DNA from: Thermincola carboxydiphila
GTDB lineage: Bacteria > Bacillota > Thermincolia > Thermincolales > UBA2595
Direction of reading: 5' to 3'
DNA length: 64,000 bases
Assembly: GCA_016841045.1 (NCBI GenBank)
Contig: JAENZX010000016.1
Coordinates: forward strand, 1 to 64,000
Made by a program: the position numbers and the translations under genes. Position 1 is the first letter of the stretch; each line of letters begins with the position of its first letter. The notes below the pieces were generated by a model that saw only the letters and a list, made by a program, of their open reading frames with translations, searched no databases and had not been told where the DNA came from. Shown piece by piece: positions 17,222 to 25,719 of this stretch.

Positions 17222-17983
17222 TTATTTAATGCCCAGCAGGGCCCGTATATTCCCGCCAAGGATCTTTTCCCGGTCACTGTCAGGCAGTTTAAGAAGTAAA
17301 ATCTTCTCCAGCTCGGCTTTGGGGTGGCTTAACGGAAATTCTGAACCAAACACGATTTTTCCTGCCCCGGCCCGCCTTACCGATTCCGTAAGGTGCAGAA
17401 AATTTCCTGTTGAGGTTTCCAGGTAAAAATTATCAAGGGCTGCAGCAGCATCCAGACCTTCGGTATCAGCCGGTCCAAAGCCCATATGGCCCAGGATGAA
17501 GTTGGTCCGGGGAAACTGCCTGGCCAGGGTGACAAACCTTGATGTGGAAGCCCCCGGGCTGTATACCACATGGGTATATACCGGGAAACCGTACTCCCCG
17601 CAGCAGGCTGCCAGCTCGGCTGCCACCCTGCCGGCAAAGGAAAACTGGTGACTCATGGGTGACAATTTAAGTCCCCTGTATCCCGATTTGAAACCATTCT
17701 CGAGTTTGATCAGGGCATCGTCATCATGGGGGTCCACACAAATCATGGGCCAGAGCACCTCCGGGCGGGCCTTACAGGACTCCTCCACATACAAATTGTC
17801 CGGGACCGGGTTTTCAGGCAGTGCCCGGCCGGTAATATAGTCAGTCATCTTCCGTACATCAAGCATTCCCCCGGGGACAACTACACCTTGCGCAATCCCG
17901 GCTTCTTTCATCTGTTCAAGGTAAAGGTCCACATTTCCGTATATGGTATTCGAAATATGGGCATGAGCGTCAGTAATTTTCAT
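17222..17983 (-). CDS. Amidohydrolase-superfamily (Amidohydro_2) protein with altered metal site
   Basis: This 253-residue TIM-barrel protein has DAHAH at residues 5-9, Lys106 in RGLKLSP, His138 in PVYTHVV, and His166 in LGHMG. The C-terminal metal-binding Asp, normally in a GSDFP motif, is Glu215 here (FGSEFP). The family includes hydrolases and decarboxylases. Some amidohydrolase-type enzymes act as cyclases on aminohydroxybenzoate-derived intermediates, which fits the genes across the divergent promoter region. ATG 17983 sits one base after the TPR gene stop (TAA) and uses GGAAGG inside that gene, so the two are translationally coupled. Longer in-frame starts inside the TPR gene are unlikely. 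Substrate unknown. Confidence 0.8.
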   Translation of the reverse strand: MKITDAHAHISNTIYGNVDLYLEQMKEAGIAQGVVVPGGMLDVRKMTDYITGRALPENPVPDNLYVEESCKARPEVLWPMICVDPHDDDALIKLENGFKSGYRGLKLSPMSHQFSFAGRVAAELAACCGEYGFPVYTHVVYSPGASTSRFVTLARQFPRTNFILGHMGFGPADTEGLDAAAALDNFYLETSTGNFLHLTESVRRAGAGKIVFGSEFPLSHPKAELEKILLLKLPDSDREKILGGNIRALLGIK

Positions 17984-17984
17984 T

Positions 17985-19739
17985 TTAATCATCCTTCCCG
18001 GCTTTCCCGTCAAGTGACCCCCACACCTTCCGGGCCCGTTTAGTATCACCAATTCTCTGGTAGGCCGCTCCCAGGTCATAAACAACCTGGCGGTAGAATT
18101 CTTCGGAAAAAATATTCTTATCTTTTTTGTATGCCTCAATTAAAAACCTGAAGTCCTTGATGGCCAATTCTGTCATATGGAAGAAGTTTTCCGGCAGATT
18201 ATAAGCCAGGTAGCCGCGCAAAATCCGCAGCTGAGGGTTGTTGGGGTCACGTTCAGCTGCCTCCTTGACCAGCTTAAAACCCTTGATGCCGTTACCGAAC
18301 ATGTCCCCGGGATTTGGTGAATGCCATCCCGTTAAGGCCAGGCTGCTGCCATAGTAAGCCTTGGCCAGGGAGTTCCCCGGTTTGGCTTTGTATACCCCTT
18401 CCAGCAGGGCTTTGGCTATCCTGGCAGCTTTTTTATTACCTGCCACCCCAAGGTTGTGAAACCTAATCCCTTCCTGCAGGACCTGTTTCCAGTTCATGCC
18501 TTTTACTTTTTCGGCATCAAAATCAACTTCCTCCGGGCGCTGTTTAAGCAGGTATTTTTCTTCACCGGTAAGGTCATAGAGTTTTTTCCAGGCCGATTTG
18601 GCTTCTTCCTTCATCTCCAGCCGCTCATAGACTTCACCCAGGTTTTCCTGAATTTTGAGCCAGGTTTTTTGGTCAAAGAGAGTATTATCCTCCTGGTAAC
18701 GCTGCAGCAGATATTCATAGTCACCCATGGCTGTGGCCGACCGCCTGAAAAACTGTTCAGGGAGCCGGTAACTGTGGCTGGCCCGCAACAGTCTGATTTC
18801 TATGTTATCCGGGTCCCCGTTTACAGCTTTGTCAAGGTCTATCAGGGCTTTAATGGCATTACCGAACAACAGGGCATGGTCCCCGGATTCACGCCCCACC
18901 ATTGACAGGCAGTCTGCATGGTAAGCCTGCAACAGGTTATTGTGAGGATCTTCCCTGAGGGCTTTTTCAAAATATGCAAAAGCCTCTGTTACTTCTTCTT
19001 TACCCCCGGTCACCGCGCGCCGGTGAATTTTCCGGGCTTCTTCCAACTGTTCTGTGTTTTCTGCCGGCTCCGGGTTTCCCGGCCTTTGTCCCGGCCTTGC
19101 TCCCAATCCCGGTCTCTGTCTTGAATACGGTCCCGGCCTTGGCCCCGGCCATGGCCTGAAACCTGTCATCCATTGGGGAACATGAATACCTTCCTGTCTA
19201 AGCCTGTTCAGGTATTTAGGGTCCCTGGTCTGGAAGAGGATTTTTTGCCACACTGTTTCAGCTTCCTGACTGCGCCCCAGCTGCTTATATGCCGATCCCA
19301 GGTTAAATAGGGTTTCAATATAAAACTCTTTGGAAAAAGCCCTTTTGTTGCGCCGGTAGCCGGAGATGATAAACTCAAAGTCTTCAACCGCAGTGGACAG
19401 CCGGTGGAAGTACATCTCAGGAAGGTTGAAGCATACATGCCCCCGCAGAATACGGATTTCAATATTTTTTTCATCCTTGGCTGCTGCGGAATCCAGTAAT
19501 TTCAACCCTTCAACAGCCAGGCGGAACTTTTCATCAAGGTTTGGGTGGTCTCTGCCCAGCAGCGCCGTGGCGCTCCCCAGATAAGCTTCTGCCAGGTGAT
19601 TATCCGGATTCTCAGACCATATTTCCGTAAACATCCGGTGAGCCTTTTGCACCGCTTCCTGGTCCCCCTTAACCCCGAGGTCATGAAGGTTTACAGCTGC
19701 CGTAAAAAGCTCACCCGGAGCTTTGCCAGTATCGGTCAT
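17985..19739 (-). CDS. TPR-type protein with three ~190-residue repeats
   Basis: This 584-residue protein consists of three copies of one long unit. Each starts LHDLGV-G or LHNLGVAG and continues through a helix pair ending AEAYLGSATALLGRD or LAKAYYGSSLALTG. Then come a block IEIRILRGHVCFNLPEMYFHR and a final pair LFNLGSAYKQLGR-EAE-W. Units two and three diverge. A Pro/Gly/Arg-rich linker (RPWPGPRPGPYSRQRPG) joins the first two. No signal peptide or membrane span is present. TPR folds usually mount partner proteins. The gene lies between a one-unit paralogue and the amidohydrolase. Function unknown. Confidence 0.75.
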   Translation of the reverse strand: MTDTGKAPGELFTAAVNLHDLGVKGDQEAVQKAHRMFTEIWSENPDNHLAEAYLGSATALLGRDHPNLDEKFRLAVEGLKLLDSAAAKDEKNIEIRILRGHVCFNLPEMYFHRLSTAVEDFEFIISGYRRNKRAFSKEFYIETLFNLGSAYKQLGRSQEAETVWQKILFQTRDPKYLNRLRQEGIHVPQWMTGFRPWPGPRPGPYSRQRPGLGARPGQRPGNPEPAENTEQLEEARKIHRRAVTGGKEEVTEAFAYFEKALREDPHNNLLQAYHADCLSMVGRESGDHALLFGNAIKALIDLDKAVNGDPDNIEIRLLRASHSYRLPEQFFRRSATAMGDYEYLLQRYQEDNTLFDQKTWLKIQENLGEVYERLEMKEEAKSAWKKLYDLTGEEKYLLKQRPEEVDFDAEKVKGMNWKQVLQEGIRFHNLGVAGNKKAARIAKALLEGVYKAKPGNSLAKAYYGSSLALTGWHSPNPGDMFGNGIKGFKLVKEAAERDPNNPQLRILRGYLAYNLPENFFHMTELAIKDFRFLIEAYKKDKNIFSEEFYRQVVYDLGAAYQRIGDTKRARKVWGSLDGKAGKDD

Positions 19740-19781
19740 TGTATCTGCCTCCCTCTCAAAATTATCAGTCCCATTGTCCTG

Positions 19782-20399
19782 CTATCTCCGTCGAAAGCCC
19801 ATAAATCCTGGCCTGCTCCGGGTTTCAGTGCCGACATCAAACCCCTCCTGCTGCAGCAGCTCAAAATACCTGGAGTCATCTGTAACAGATAAGAGTTTTT
19901 TCCAGGCTGCATGTGCTTCCTCAATGCGGTCCAGTCCCTTATAATCAAGGCCCAGCTCAAAGAGAAGTTTACAGTAGAAATCACGGGTCAATAGTCTTCT
20001 GTTTCTTTCATACCTGGAGATGACATAAGTAAAGTCTTCCACAGCAGTGCTCAAACGGTGGAAATACATTTCCGGCAGCCTGTGACAGACAAAGCCCCTT
20101 AAGATACGAATTTCTATGTTGTCCGGCTCTCTGGCAACAGCCCGGTCCAGTATTTTCAGGCCGTCAAGGGCCAGTTTGAATCTTTTGTTTGGCTCTATCT
20201 CATCACGCCCCAGTAAGGCCGTAGTACTTCCCAAGTATGCTTCGGCCAAACAGTCTCCGGGATTTTCAGCACATATTTTCTTAAACAGCTTATGGGCTTT
20301 TTTTACCGCGTCCTTATCCCCGTCAACACCACTGTTATGCAGGTTTACCGCTTCGGCAAAAATATCTGCCTGAGGTCGTTGGTCGTGTTTTTTACCCAC
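19782..20399 (-). CDS. TPR-type protein with one copy of the same unit
   Basis: This 205-residue protein is a single unit closely matching the first repeat of the downstream 584-residue protein: LHNSGVDGDKDAVKKAHKLF, AEAYLGSTTALLGRDE, then NIEIRILRGFVCHRLPEMY. It ends in an Arg/Gly-rich tail (TRSRPGFMGFRRR) similar to the linker in the larger protein. GTG start, with GGAGGAGGC upstream. It is the first gene of the three-gene leftward operon that diverges from the dehydroquinate-synthase-II operon. Confidence 0.75.
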   Translation of the reverse strand: MGKKHDQRPQADIFAEAVNLHNSGVDGDKDAVKKAHKLFKKICAENPGDCLAEAYLGSTTALLGRDEIEPNKRFKLALDGLKILDRAVAREPDNIEIRILRGFVCHRLPEMYFHRLSTAVEDFTYVISRYERNRRLLTRDFYCKLLFELGLDYKGLDRIEEAHAAWKKLLSVTDDSRYFELLQQEGFDVGTETRSRPGFMGFRRR

Positions 20400-20470
20400 T
20401 GTTCTGCCTCCTCCGTCAGATTTACAATACTTTCATCCTAATATAATAACTATTCCTTAACATAAGAAAT

Positions 20471-20527
20471 GGTGAAAGCCCATGGTCACAGGAGGACTTT
20501 CACCGGGCCGAACGAAGCCTGGGGCTT
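20471..20527 (+). other. Paired inverted repeats in the divergent promoter region
   Basis: GGTGAAAG (20471-20478) can pair with CTTTCACC (20497-20504), and AAGCC (20515-20519) with GGCTT (20523-20527). Both lie about 130-180 nt before the dehydroquinate synthase II homologue. They could form a leader RNA or protein sites. No known riboswitch class is recognised. The rest of 20400-20651 shows no gene. Confidence 0.45.
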
Positions 20528-20651
20528 AACAGCAAGGACAGAGATAATTTTTGAATCACGAAAAATAATAAAATGAATAAAATATTATGGAAAGTTACCA
20601 TAAACATTTTGGCAGGCTTTCACCAAACAACATTTTACGGAGATGATACCA

Positions 20652-21773
20652 TTGACAGATAAAAACGAGGAGACAGGTTTACGGCAGATATGGTTTGATG
20701 GCCGCACAGTTCCCCCGGAACGACAGGACATTTGGAGCCTGATAAATAACTCCCCCATCCAAAAGATAGTTGTCAACAGTGAACAACGCCGTTCCCAAAG
20801 ATATCCCCTGAAGACAGAACTGATAACAGAAATCACGACCCAGGAAGATTTAAGTGCAGTCAACAGCGGGGAAACAGTGTTTTCTGCTGACCAGAGCCTG
20901 TTGGACCTGGCCAGGGCCCGGGGCTGCCGAACCTGTATTTTTATCTCTGTTTCCGGCAGGGAAGCCCTGGAACAGTCATGGCAGGATGCCCTGAAATATG
21001 ATTATCTTGTGGTGGATTTTGACCTTCCCACCAATATCCCCCTGGAACTCATAATAGCCCGGCTTCAAGACAGCAATACTGTTCTCCTGAAACAGGTAAC
21101 CACCTTTAGTGAAGCCGAAGTAGTTTTCGGTGTTCTGGAAAAAGGCAGTGACGGGGTCCTCTTTACCAATACCGACATTGCCGAAATCATGAAGGTAAGT
21201 ACATTCCTGGCCGGTCAGGATACCGGCATGGTTGACCTCCACCCACTGACAGTCAGTGAAATCCGCAATATCGGCATGGGCTTAAGGGCCTGTATCGATA
21301 CTACCGGAATAATGGGCCGGGATGAAGGTATGCTGGTAGGCTCAACCTCCCAGGGAGGGATCTTTGTCTGTTCTGAAACCCATTACCTGCCATACATGAA
21401 CCTGCGCCCTTTCAGGGTTAACGCCGGAGCCATCCACTCCTATATCTGGATGCCCGGAAATACCGCCGAATACCTCAGTGACCTGGCCGCCGGAAGCAAG
21501 GTCCTGTGTGTGGATACAGAGGGAAGGTGCCGCACCCTGACTGTGGGCAGGGTCAAAATGGAGGTCAGGCCGCTCCTGTTGATTAAAGGGACTGCTGCTG
21601 ATAAAGAACTCAATGTAATCGTTCAGGACGACTGGCACATCAGGGTCATGGGCGCTGACGGCACCCCGGTAAATGCCAGCCTAATCCGGCCGGGTGACAG
21701 GCTTCTGGCCTATGTATGTGAACCGGGCCGTCATGTAGGGATCAAGGTGAGTGAAACTATTATTGAAAAGTAA
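20652..21773 (+). CDS. 3-dehydroquinate synthase II / GriH-like enzyme
   Basis: This ~373-residue protein belongs to the archaeal DHQ synthase II family (MJ1249 type), unrelated to classical AroB. The C-terminal half carries its typical blocks: GRDEGMLVGSTSQGGIFVCSE, LRPFRVNAGAIHSYIWMPG and YLSDLAAGSKVLCVD. In methanogens it oxidatively deaminates and cyclises an amino-ketoheptulosonate to 3-dehydroquinate. The Streptomyces homologue GriH instead forms 3-amino-4-hydroxybenzoate. TTG 20652 is preferred because GGAG is 8 nt upstream; ATG 20643 overlaps that site. The gene for the preceding pathway step follows 21 nt later. Confidence 0.88.
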   Translation: MTDKNEETGLRQIWFDGRTVPPERQDIWSLINNSPIQKIVVNSEQRRSQRYPLKTELITEITTQEDLSAVNSGETVFSADQSLLDLARARGCRTCIFISVSGREALEQSWQDALKYDYLVVDFDLPTNIPLELIIARLQDSNTVLLKQVTTFSEAEVVFGVLEKGSDGVLFTNTDIAEIMKVSTFLAGQDTGMVDLHPLTVSEIRNIGMGLRACIDTTGIMGRDEGMLVGSTSQGGIFVCSETHYLPYMNLRPFRVNAGAIHSYIWMPGNTAEYLSDLAAGSKVLCVDTEGRCRTLTVGRVKMEVRPLLLIKGTAADKELNVIVQDDWHIRVMGADGTPVNASLIRPGDRLLAYVCEPGRHVGIKVSETIIEK

Positions 21774-21794
21774 CTCCTAGGAGGTAGTTTTATT

Positions 21795-22595
21795 ATGACC
21801 GGAAAACAAATCCGCCTGAAACGCCTGTTCAGGCATTCGGACCGCCTGTTTATTGCACCCATGGACCATGGTGTCACCGTGGGTCCGGTGCCCGGTTTAA
21901 CCGATATGCCCTTGATTACCGGTCTTATCCGAGCCGGGAGGGCCGATGCCGTCATAGTCCATAAGGGCCTGGTGGGCCAGATAACCGAATGCCTGGGAGC
22001 AGACGGATGTGAATTAATTGTACACCTTTCAGCCTCAACGTCCCTGGCCCCGGACCCCAACCGCAAAGAACTGGTATCCTCGGTAGAGCATGCCATCCGC
22101 CTAGGGGCGACAGCAGTTTCGGTCCATGTTAACCTGGGGAGCGCCGGTGAACCGGCAATGCTCAAAGACCTTGGCATGATAGCTGACAGCTGTGCCTCGT
22201 GGGGTATGCCGCTGTTGGCCATGATGTATGTACGGGACGGCACTACGGAAAGCGAATACGATCCCGGCAAAATCAAGCATGCTGCCCGGTTAGCCGAAGA
22301 AGTCGGAGCCGATATTGTGAAGGTTAATTATACCGGGTCGGTGGAAACTTTTGCCGAAGTTACCGGTGCAGTGAAAATCCCTGTGGTGGTAGCCGGAGGA
22401 CCCAAAATGTCATCAGTTAATGAACTCCTGGATATGATCGAAGAATCAGTTGCCGCCGGAGCCAGGGGTGTGGCTATCGGCCGCAACCTGTTCCAGCATC
22501 CCGAACCGGCCCGTTTAGCCCGGATAATCCGGCAAATCCTGGATCAAAGACCCCTAAAACAGGGTAACGGAAAAATTGCGATTATCAATTTCTGA
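21795..22595 (+). CDS. 2-amino-3,7-dideoxy-D-threo-hept-6-ulosonate synthase / GriI-like aldolase
   Basis: This 266-residue class I aldolase of the MJ0400/GriI family has PMDHG at residues 22-26 and the Schiff-base Lys176 in ADIVKVNYTG. GGPK and GVAIGRNLFQHPEP form the phosphate site. MJ0400 condenses aspartate semialdehyde with a ketosugar phosphate to the C7 precursor of dehydroquinate. GriI condenses aspartate semialdehyde with dihydroxyacetone phosphate on the way to 3-amino-4-hydroxybenzoate. Sequence inspection alone cannot separate the two. CCTAGGAGGT precedes the ATG. It is paired with the dehydroquinate synthase II homologue upstream. Confidence 0.88.
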   Translation: MTGKQIRLKRLFRHSDRLFIAPMDHGVTVGPVPGLTDMPLITGLIRAGRADAVIVHKGLVGQITECLGADGCELIVHLSASTSLAPDPNRKELVSSVEHAIRLGATAVSVHVNLGSAGEPAMLKDLGMIADSCASWGMPLLAMMYVRDGTTESEYDPGKIKHAARLAEEVGADIVKVNYTGSVETFAEVTGAVKIPVVVAGGPKMSSVNELLDMIEESVAAGARGVAIGRNLFQHPEPARLARIIRQILDQRPLKQGNGKIAIINF

Positions 22596-22623
22596 TTACA
22601 GTGAAAGGAAGTGTATCAGGCAG

Positions 22624-23844
22624 ATGTTACCTTATTTCCGAGAAGGCCGGTTCCTGAAAGCCGGCGCATTAGCTGCCACTGTTCTCCTGGCAGTTACACT
22701 ATTCGCCGGATGCGGCAGTAATTATCAGTCCAATACCGGCACTGCCAAACCGGTTAAGGTAGGCCTGCTGGTTCCCTATACCGGAGTTTTCGCCAGCTGT
22801 GGCGAAAATATAACCCGCGGGGCAGAACTGTATCTGGACCAGGTCGGATGGCAGGCTGCCGGCCGGGAGATCAGGCTCCTTAAAAAAGATACTGAAATGA
22901 ACGGCCAGGTGGGACTGCAAAAAGCCCGCAGGCTCGTGGAAAGTGACCGGGCCGACATCCTGACAGGGATTGTCAGCAGCACTGTAGCCTATGCCCTCAG
23001 GGATTATGTGGTCAGCAAAGAAATCCCTCTTATCCTGGCAAATGCCGGGGCTGCAGATCTAACCCGCGAGAAGGGCAGCCCGTATATCTTCAGGGTTTCC
23101 TTTGCCAATGGACAGTATGAATACCCCGAGGGAATATACGCCTATGATAAGCTGAACTTCAGAAAAATCGTGGTCATGGCTCCTGACTATGCTGCAGGAC
23201 ACGAAAAAGCCAATGGGTTCATGGCCGGTTTTAAAGCCGCCGGAGGGGAAATTGTCCAGGAAATCTATCCCGGACTCGGGACTTCTGATTATGGCCCGTT
23301 CCTGACCCGGATCAAAGATGCAGATGCTGTTTGGGCTCACTTTTCCGGAAATGATTCCATAGCATTTGTCAAGCAGTATGATGAGTACGGCCTGAAAGGA
23401 ACAATACCCTTACTGACTTCAGGGGACTGTGTTGACGAATCTTCACTTCCGGCCCAGGGTGATGCCGCAGTCGGGATTATCTCTGCCCTGCACTACAGTG
23501 CAGCCCTGGATACCCGGGAAAACAGAGAATTTGTCAGCGCTTACACTGACAAATATGGTGAAGAACCCAACATGTTTGCTGAACAGGGCTATGTTGCCGC
23601 AAAATTAATAGTTACCGCTCTGGAGGCTGTTAATGGAGATTTGACAGATACAGACAGACTGATGTCAGAAATAAAGAGAGTAGAATTTACCGCTCCCCGG
23701 GGGCCTTTTAAATTCGATCCCCGGACACAAAACGTAATCTTTAACACCTATATCCGCCGGGTTGAAAAAAAGGACGGCAAAATTATCAATTCAGTCATCG
23801 AAACAATACCCGATACCAGCGACCAGTGGACACCGGCCAGGTAG
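22624..23844 (+). CDS. ABC transporter substrate-binding lipoprotein, branched-chain amino acid type
   Basis: This ~406-residue periplasmic-binding-protein-like lipoprotein has a signal peptide (GALAATVLLAVTLFAGC) ending in a lipobox with Cys30. The mature part starts VKVGLLVPYTGVFASCGENITRGAEL, the Peripla_BP_6 (LivJ/LivK) pattern. It captures a ligand outside the cell for the LivHMGF-type transporter downstream. Ligands of this class range from Leu/Ile/Val to urea, amides and aromatic acids, and here the neighbours suggest an aromatic compound. ATG 22624 is chosen; an in-frame ATG at 22576 overlaps the previous gene. Confidence 0.88.
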   Translation: MLPYFREGRFLKAGALAATVLLAVTLFAGCGSNYQSNTGTAKPVKVGLLVPYTGVFASCGENITRGAELYLDQVGWQAAGREIRLLKKDTEMNGQVGLQKARRLVESDRADILTGIVSSTVAYALRDYVVSKEIPLILANAGAADLTREKGSPYIFRVSFANGQYEYPEGIYAYDKLNFRKIVVMAPDYAAGHEKANGFMAGFKAAGGEIVQEIYPGLGTSDYGPFLTRIKDADAVWAHFSGNDSIAFVKQYDEYGLKGTIPLLTSGDCVDESSLPAQGDAAVGIISALHYSAALDTRENREFVSAYTDKYGEEPNMFAEQGYVAAKLIVTALEAVNGDLTDTDRLMSEIKRVEFTAPRGPFKFDPRTQNVIFNTYIRRVEKKDGKIINSVIETIPDTSDQWTPAR

Positions 23845-23869
23845 TTAGCCAAGCGGGGAGGTTAAGGGG

Positions 23870-24739
23870 ATGGAAGGCTCACAACTATTCATTCTCGCCT
23901 TAAACGGGTTATCATACGGACTCTTACTGTTCCTGTCAGCCGTCGGCCTCTCCCTTATCTTCGGTCTGATGGGTGTTGTCAACATGGCCCATGGTTCTTA
24001 CTACATGCTCGGAGCCTATATCGGGACAACTTTATTCCAATTTACGGGGAGTTTTTGCTTAAGCATTTTGGGAGCCTCCCTGACAGTTGCCTTAATTGGT
24101 GTGTTGACGGAATATGTCTTTTTCCGCAGATTTTATCAGCAGGAACTGGAACAGGTCCTCCTGAGTTTTGGTTTTGCCTACATTTTTATGGACCTGTCCA
24201 AATGGCTCTGGGGAGGCTTCCCCCTTTCCCTCCCCAAGCCAGCCTTATTCCAGGATTCGATAACTATCCTGGGCCAGGCTTTTCCCTCCTACCGCCTTCT
24301 GGTAATCCTGATGGGATTGGTAACAGCCCTGTCCCTTTGGCTGTTCCTGGAACGGACCCGTACCGGGACCATCATCAGGGCCGGTGTGGATGACAAAGAA
24401 ATGGTTACCGGCATGGGAATAAACATTAAGCTGTATTTCACCCTGACTTTTGCCCTTGGAGCTTTTCTGGCCGCTTTTGGCGGTGTTGCCGGAGGGCCGA
24501 TCATTGGCGCTTATCAGGGCCTGGACTTTGATATCCTGGCATTGGCCCTGGCAATTGTGGTTGTGGGTGGACTGGGGACCCTTAAGGGGGCTTTCTGGGG
24601 CAGCATCCTGATCGGCTTTATGGAGACCTTTGGCAAGGCTTTATTCCCCAATTATGCCATTTTTGTCATCTATGTTGTCATGGTCCTGATATTAATTTTC
24701 AAACCTGCGGGATTGATGGGAAGGGGAAAACCATCATGA
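23870..24739 (+). CDS. LivH-type ABC transporter permease
   Basis: This 289-residue membrane protein has about eight hydrophobic segments. LSAVGLSLIFGLMGVVNMAHGSYYMLGAY at residues ~22-50 is the classic LivH start, and the EAA-like loop is RTGTIIRAGVDDKEMVTGMGIN. It forms half of the translocation channel with the LivM homologue, whose ATG overlaps its stop (ATGA). GGGGAGG precedes the start. The end, VVGGLGTLKGAFWGSILIG, is also typical of the family. Confidence 0.9.
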   Translation: MEGSQLFILALNGLSYGLLLFLSAVGLSLIFGLMGVVNMAHGSYYMLGAYIGTTLFQFTGSFCLSILGASLTVALIGVLTEYVFFRRFYQQELEQVLLSFGFAYIFMDLSKWLWGGFPLSLPKPALFQDSITILGQAFPSYRLLVILMGLVTALSLWLFLERTRTGTIIRAGVDDKEMVTGMGINIKLYFTLTFALGAFLAAFGGVAGGPIIGAYQGLDFDILALALAIVVVGGLGTLKGAFWGSILIGFMETFGKALFPNYAIFVIYVVMVLILIFKPAGLMGRGKPS

Positions 24740-25719
24740 AATTAACTGAAAAAATTGACTTTTATCAAAAACCCCGGGATTTTTGGCGGGGTTTAATAAC
24801 CCTCATCTTAATACTGACACCCCTGGGCATAAATTCTTATGGTCTCAGTCTCCTGACCCAGGTACTCATTTTCGGAATACTGGCCATGAGCCTTGATATT
24901 TTAATAGGCTATACCGGTTTGGTCTCCTTTAATCACGCCACCTTTTTTGGGGTCAGTGCATACACGACCGGAATCCTGTTCTACTGCGGCTGGAAAAATT
25001 TTTGGCTGACCCTGGGGGCCGGTATCGCTGTTTCCACAGCCCTGGCCATATTACTTGGATTGGTGGTCCTAAGGAGCAGCGGTCCGTATTTCCTGATGAT
25101 TACCCTGGCATTCGGGCAGATGATTTTTGCCCTGGCCTGGCGCTGGCGCAGCCTGACAGGCGGCGATGACGGTTTACCGGGCATCTCCAGGCCGGACCTG
25201 GGGCTGCCGGTTTCCATGGAGAACAATATCTCTTTTTATTACCTGGTACTAGTTTTTTTCCTGGCAACTCTCTTTGCCCTGTGGAAGTTTGTCCACTCTC
25301 CGCTGGGCATGTCTGTCGTGGGAGTCAGGGAAAGTGAGTCCAGAATGCAGGCCCTTGGTTATAATACCTTTGGCCTGAAACTGGCGGCCTATGCACTGGC
25401 AGCGGCGGTCTCAGGCCTGGCAGGAGTCCTCTATGTTTATTTTACAGGCTTTATCAGCCCCCAGGAACTTAATTGGACCATGTCGGGCCTGATAATCCTG
25501 ATGGTCATCATCGGGGGCGCCGGGACGCTGGTGGGTCCGGTAATTGGCGCTGCAGTTATCCTGGTACTCCAGAACCTGATCAGCTCATATACTGACCGAT
25601 GGCCCCTTTTTATGGGGATATTGTTTATCCTCTGTGTGATGTATGCCAGGAACGGTATCCTGGGGTATTTTCTGAAACTCTTTAAAGGTGGCAAAAACCA
25701 TGAAGGCATTGGAAGTTAA
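24736..25719 (+). CDS. LivM-type ABC transporter permease
   Basis: This 327-residue protein has LAMSLDILIGYTGLVSFNHATFFGVSAYT (residues ~50-80), the LivM counterpart of the LivH signature, about nine membrane segments, and the cytoplasmic loop SPLGMSVVGVRESESRMQALGYN that contacts the ATPases. It pairs with the LivH homologue (4-nt overlap). The C-terminus overlaps the start region of the LivG gene, showing tight translational coupling within the five-gene transporter set. Confidence 0.9.
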   Translation: MKLTEKIDFYQKPRDFWRGLITLILILTPLGINSYGLSLLTQVLIFGILAMSLDILIGYTGLVSFNHATFFGVSAYTTGILFYCGWKNFWLTLGAGIAVSTALAILLGLVVLRSSGPYFLMITLAFGQMIFALAWRWRSLTGGDDGLPGISRPDLGLPVSMENNISFYYLVLVFFLATLFALWKFVHSPLGMSVVGVRESESRMQALGYNTFGLKLAAYALAAAVSGLAGVLYVYFTGFISPQELNWTMSGLIILMVIIGGAGTLVGPVIGAAVILVLQNLISSYTDRWPLFMGILFILCVMYARNGILGYFLKLFKGGKNHEGIGS

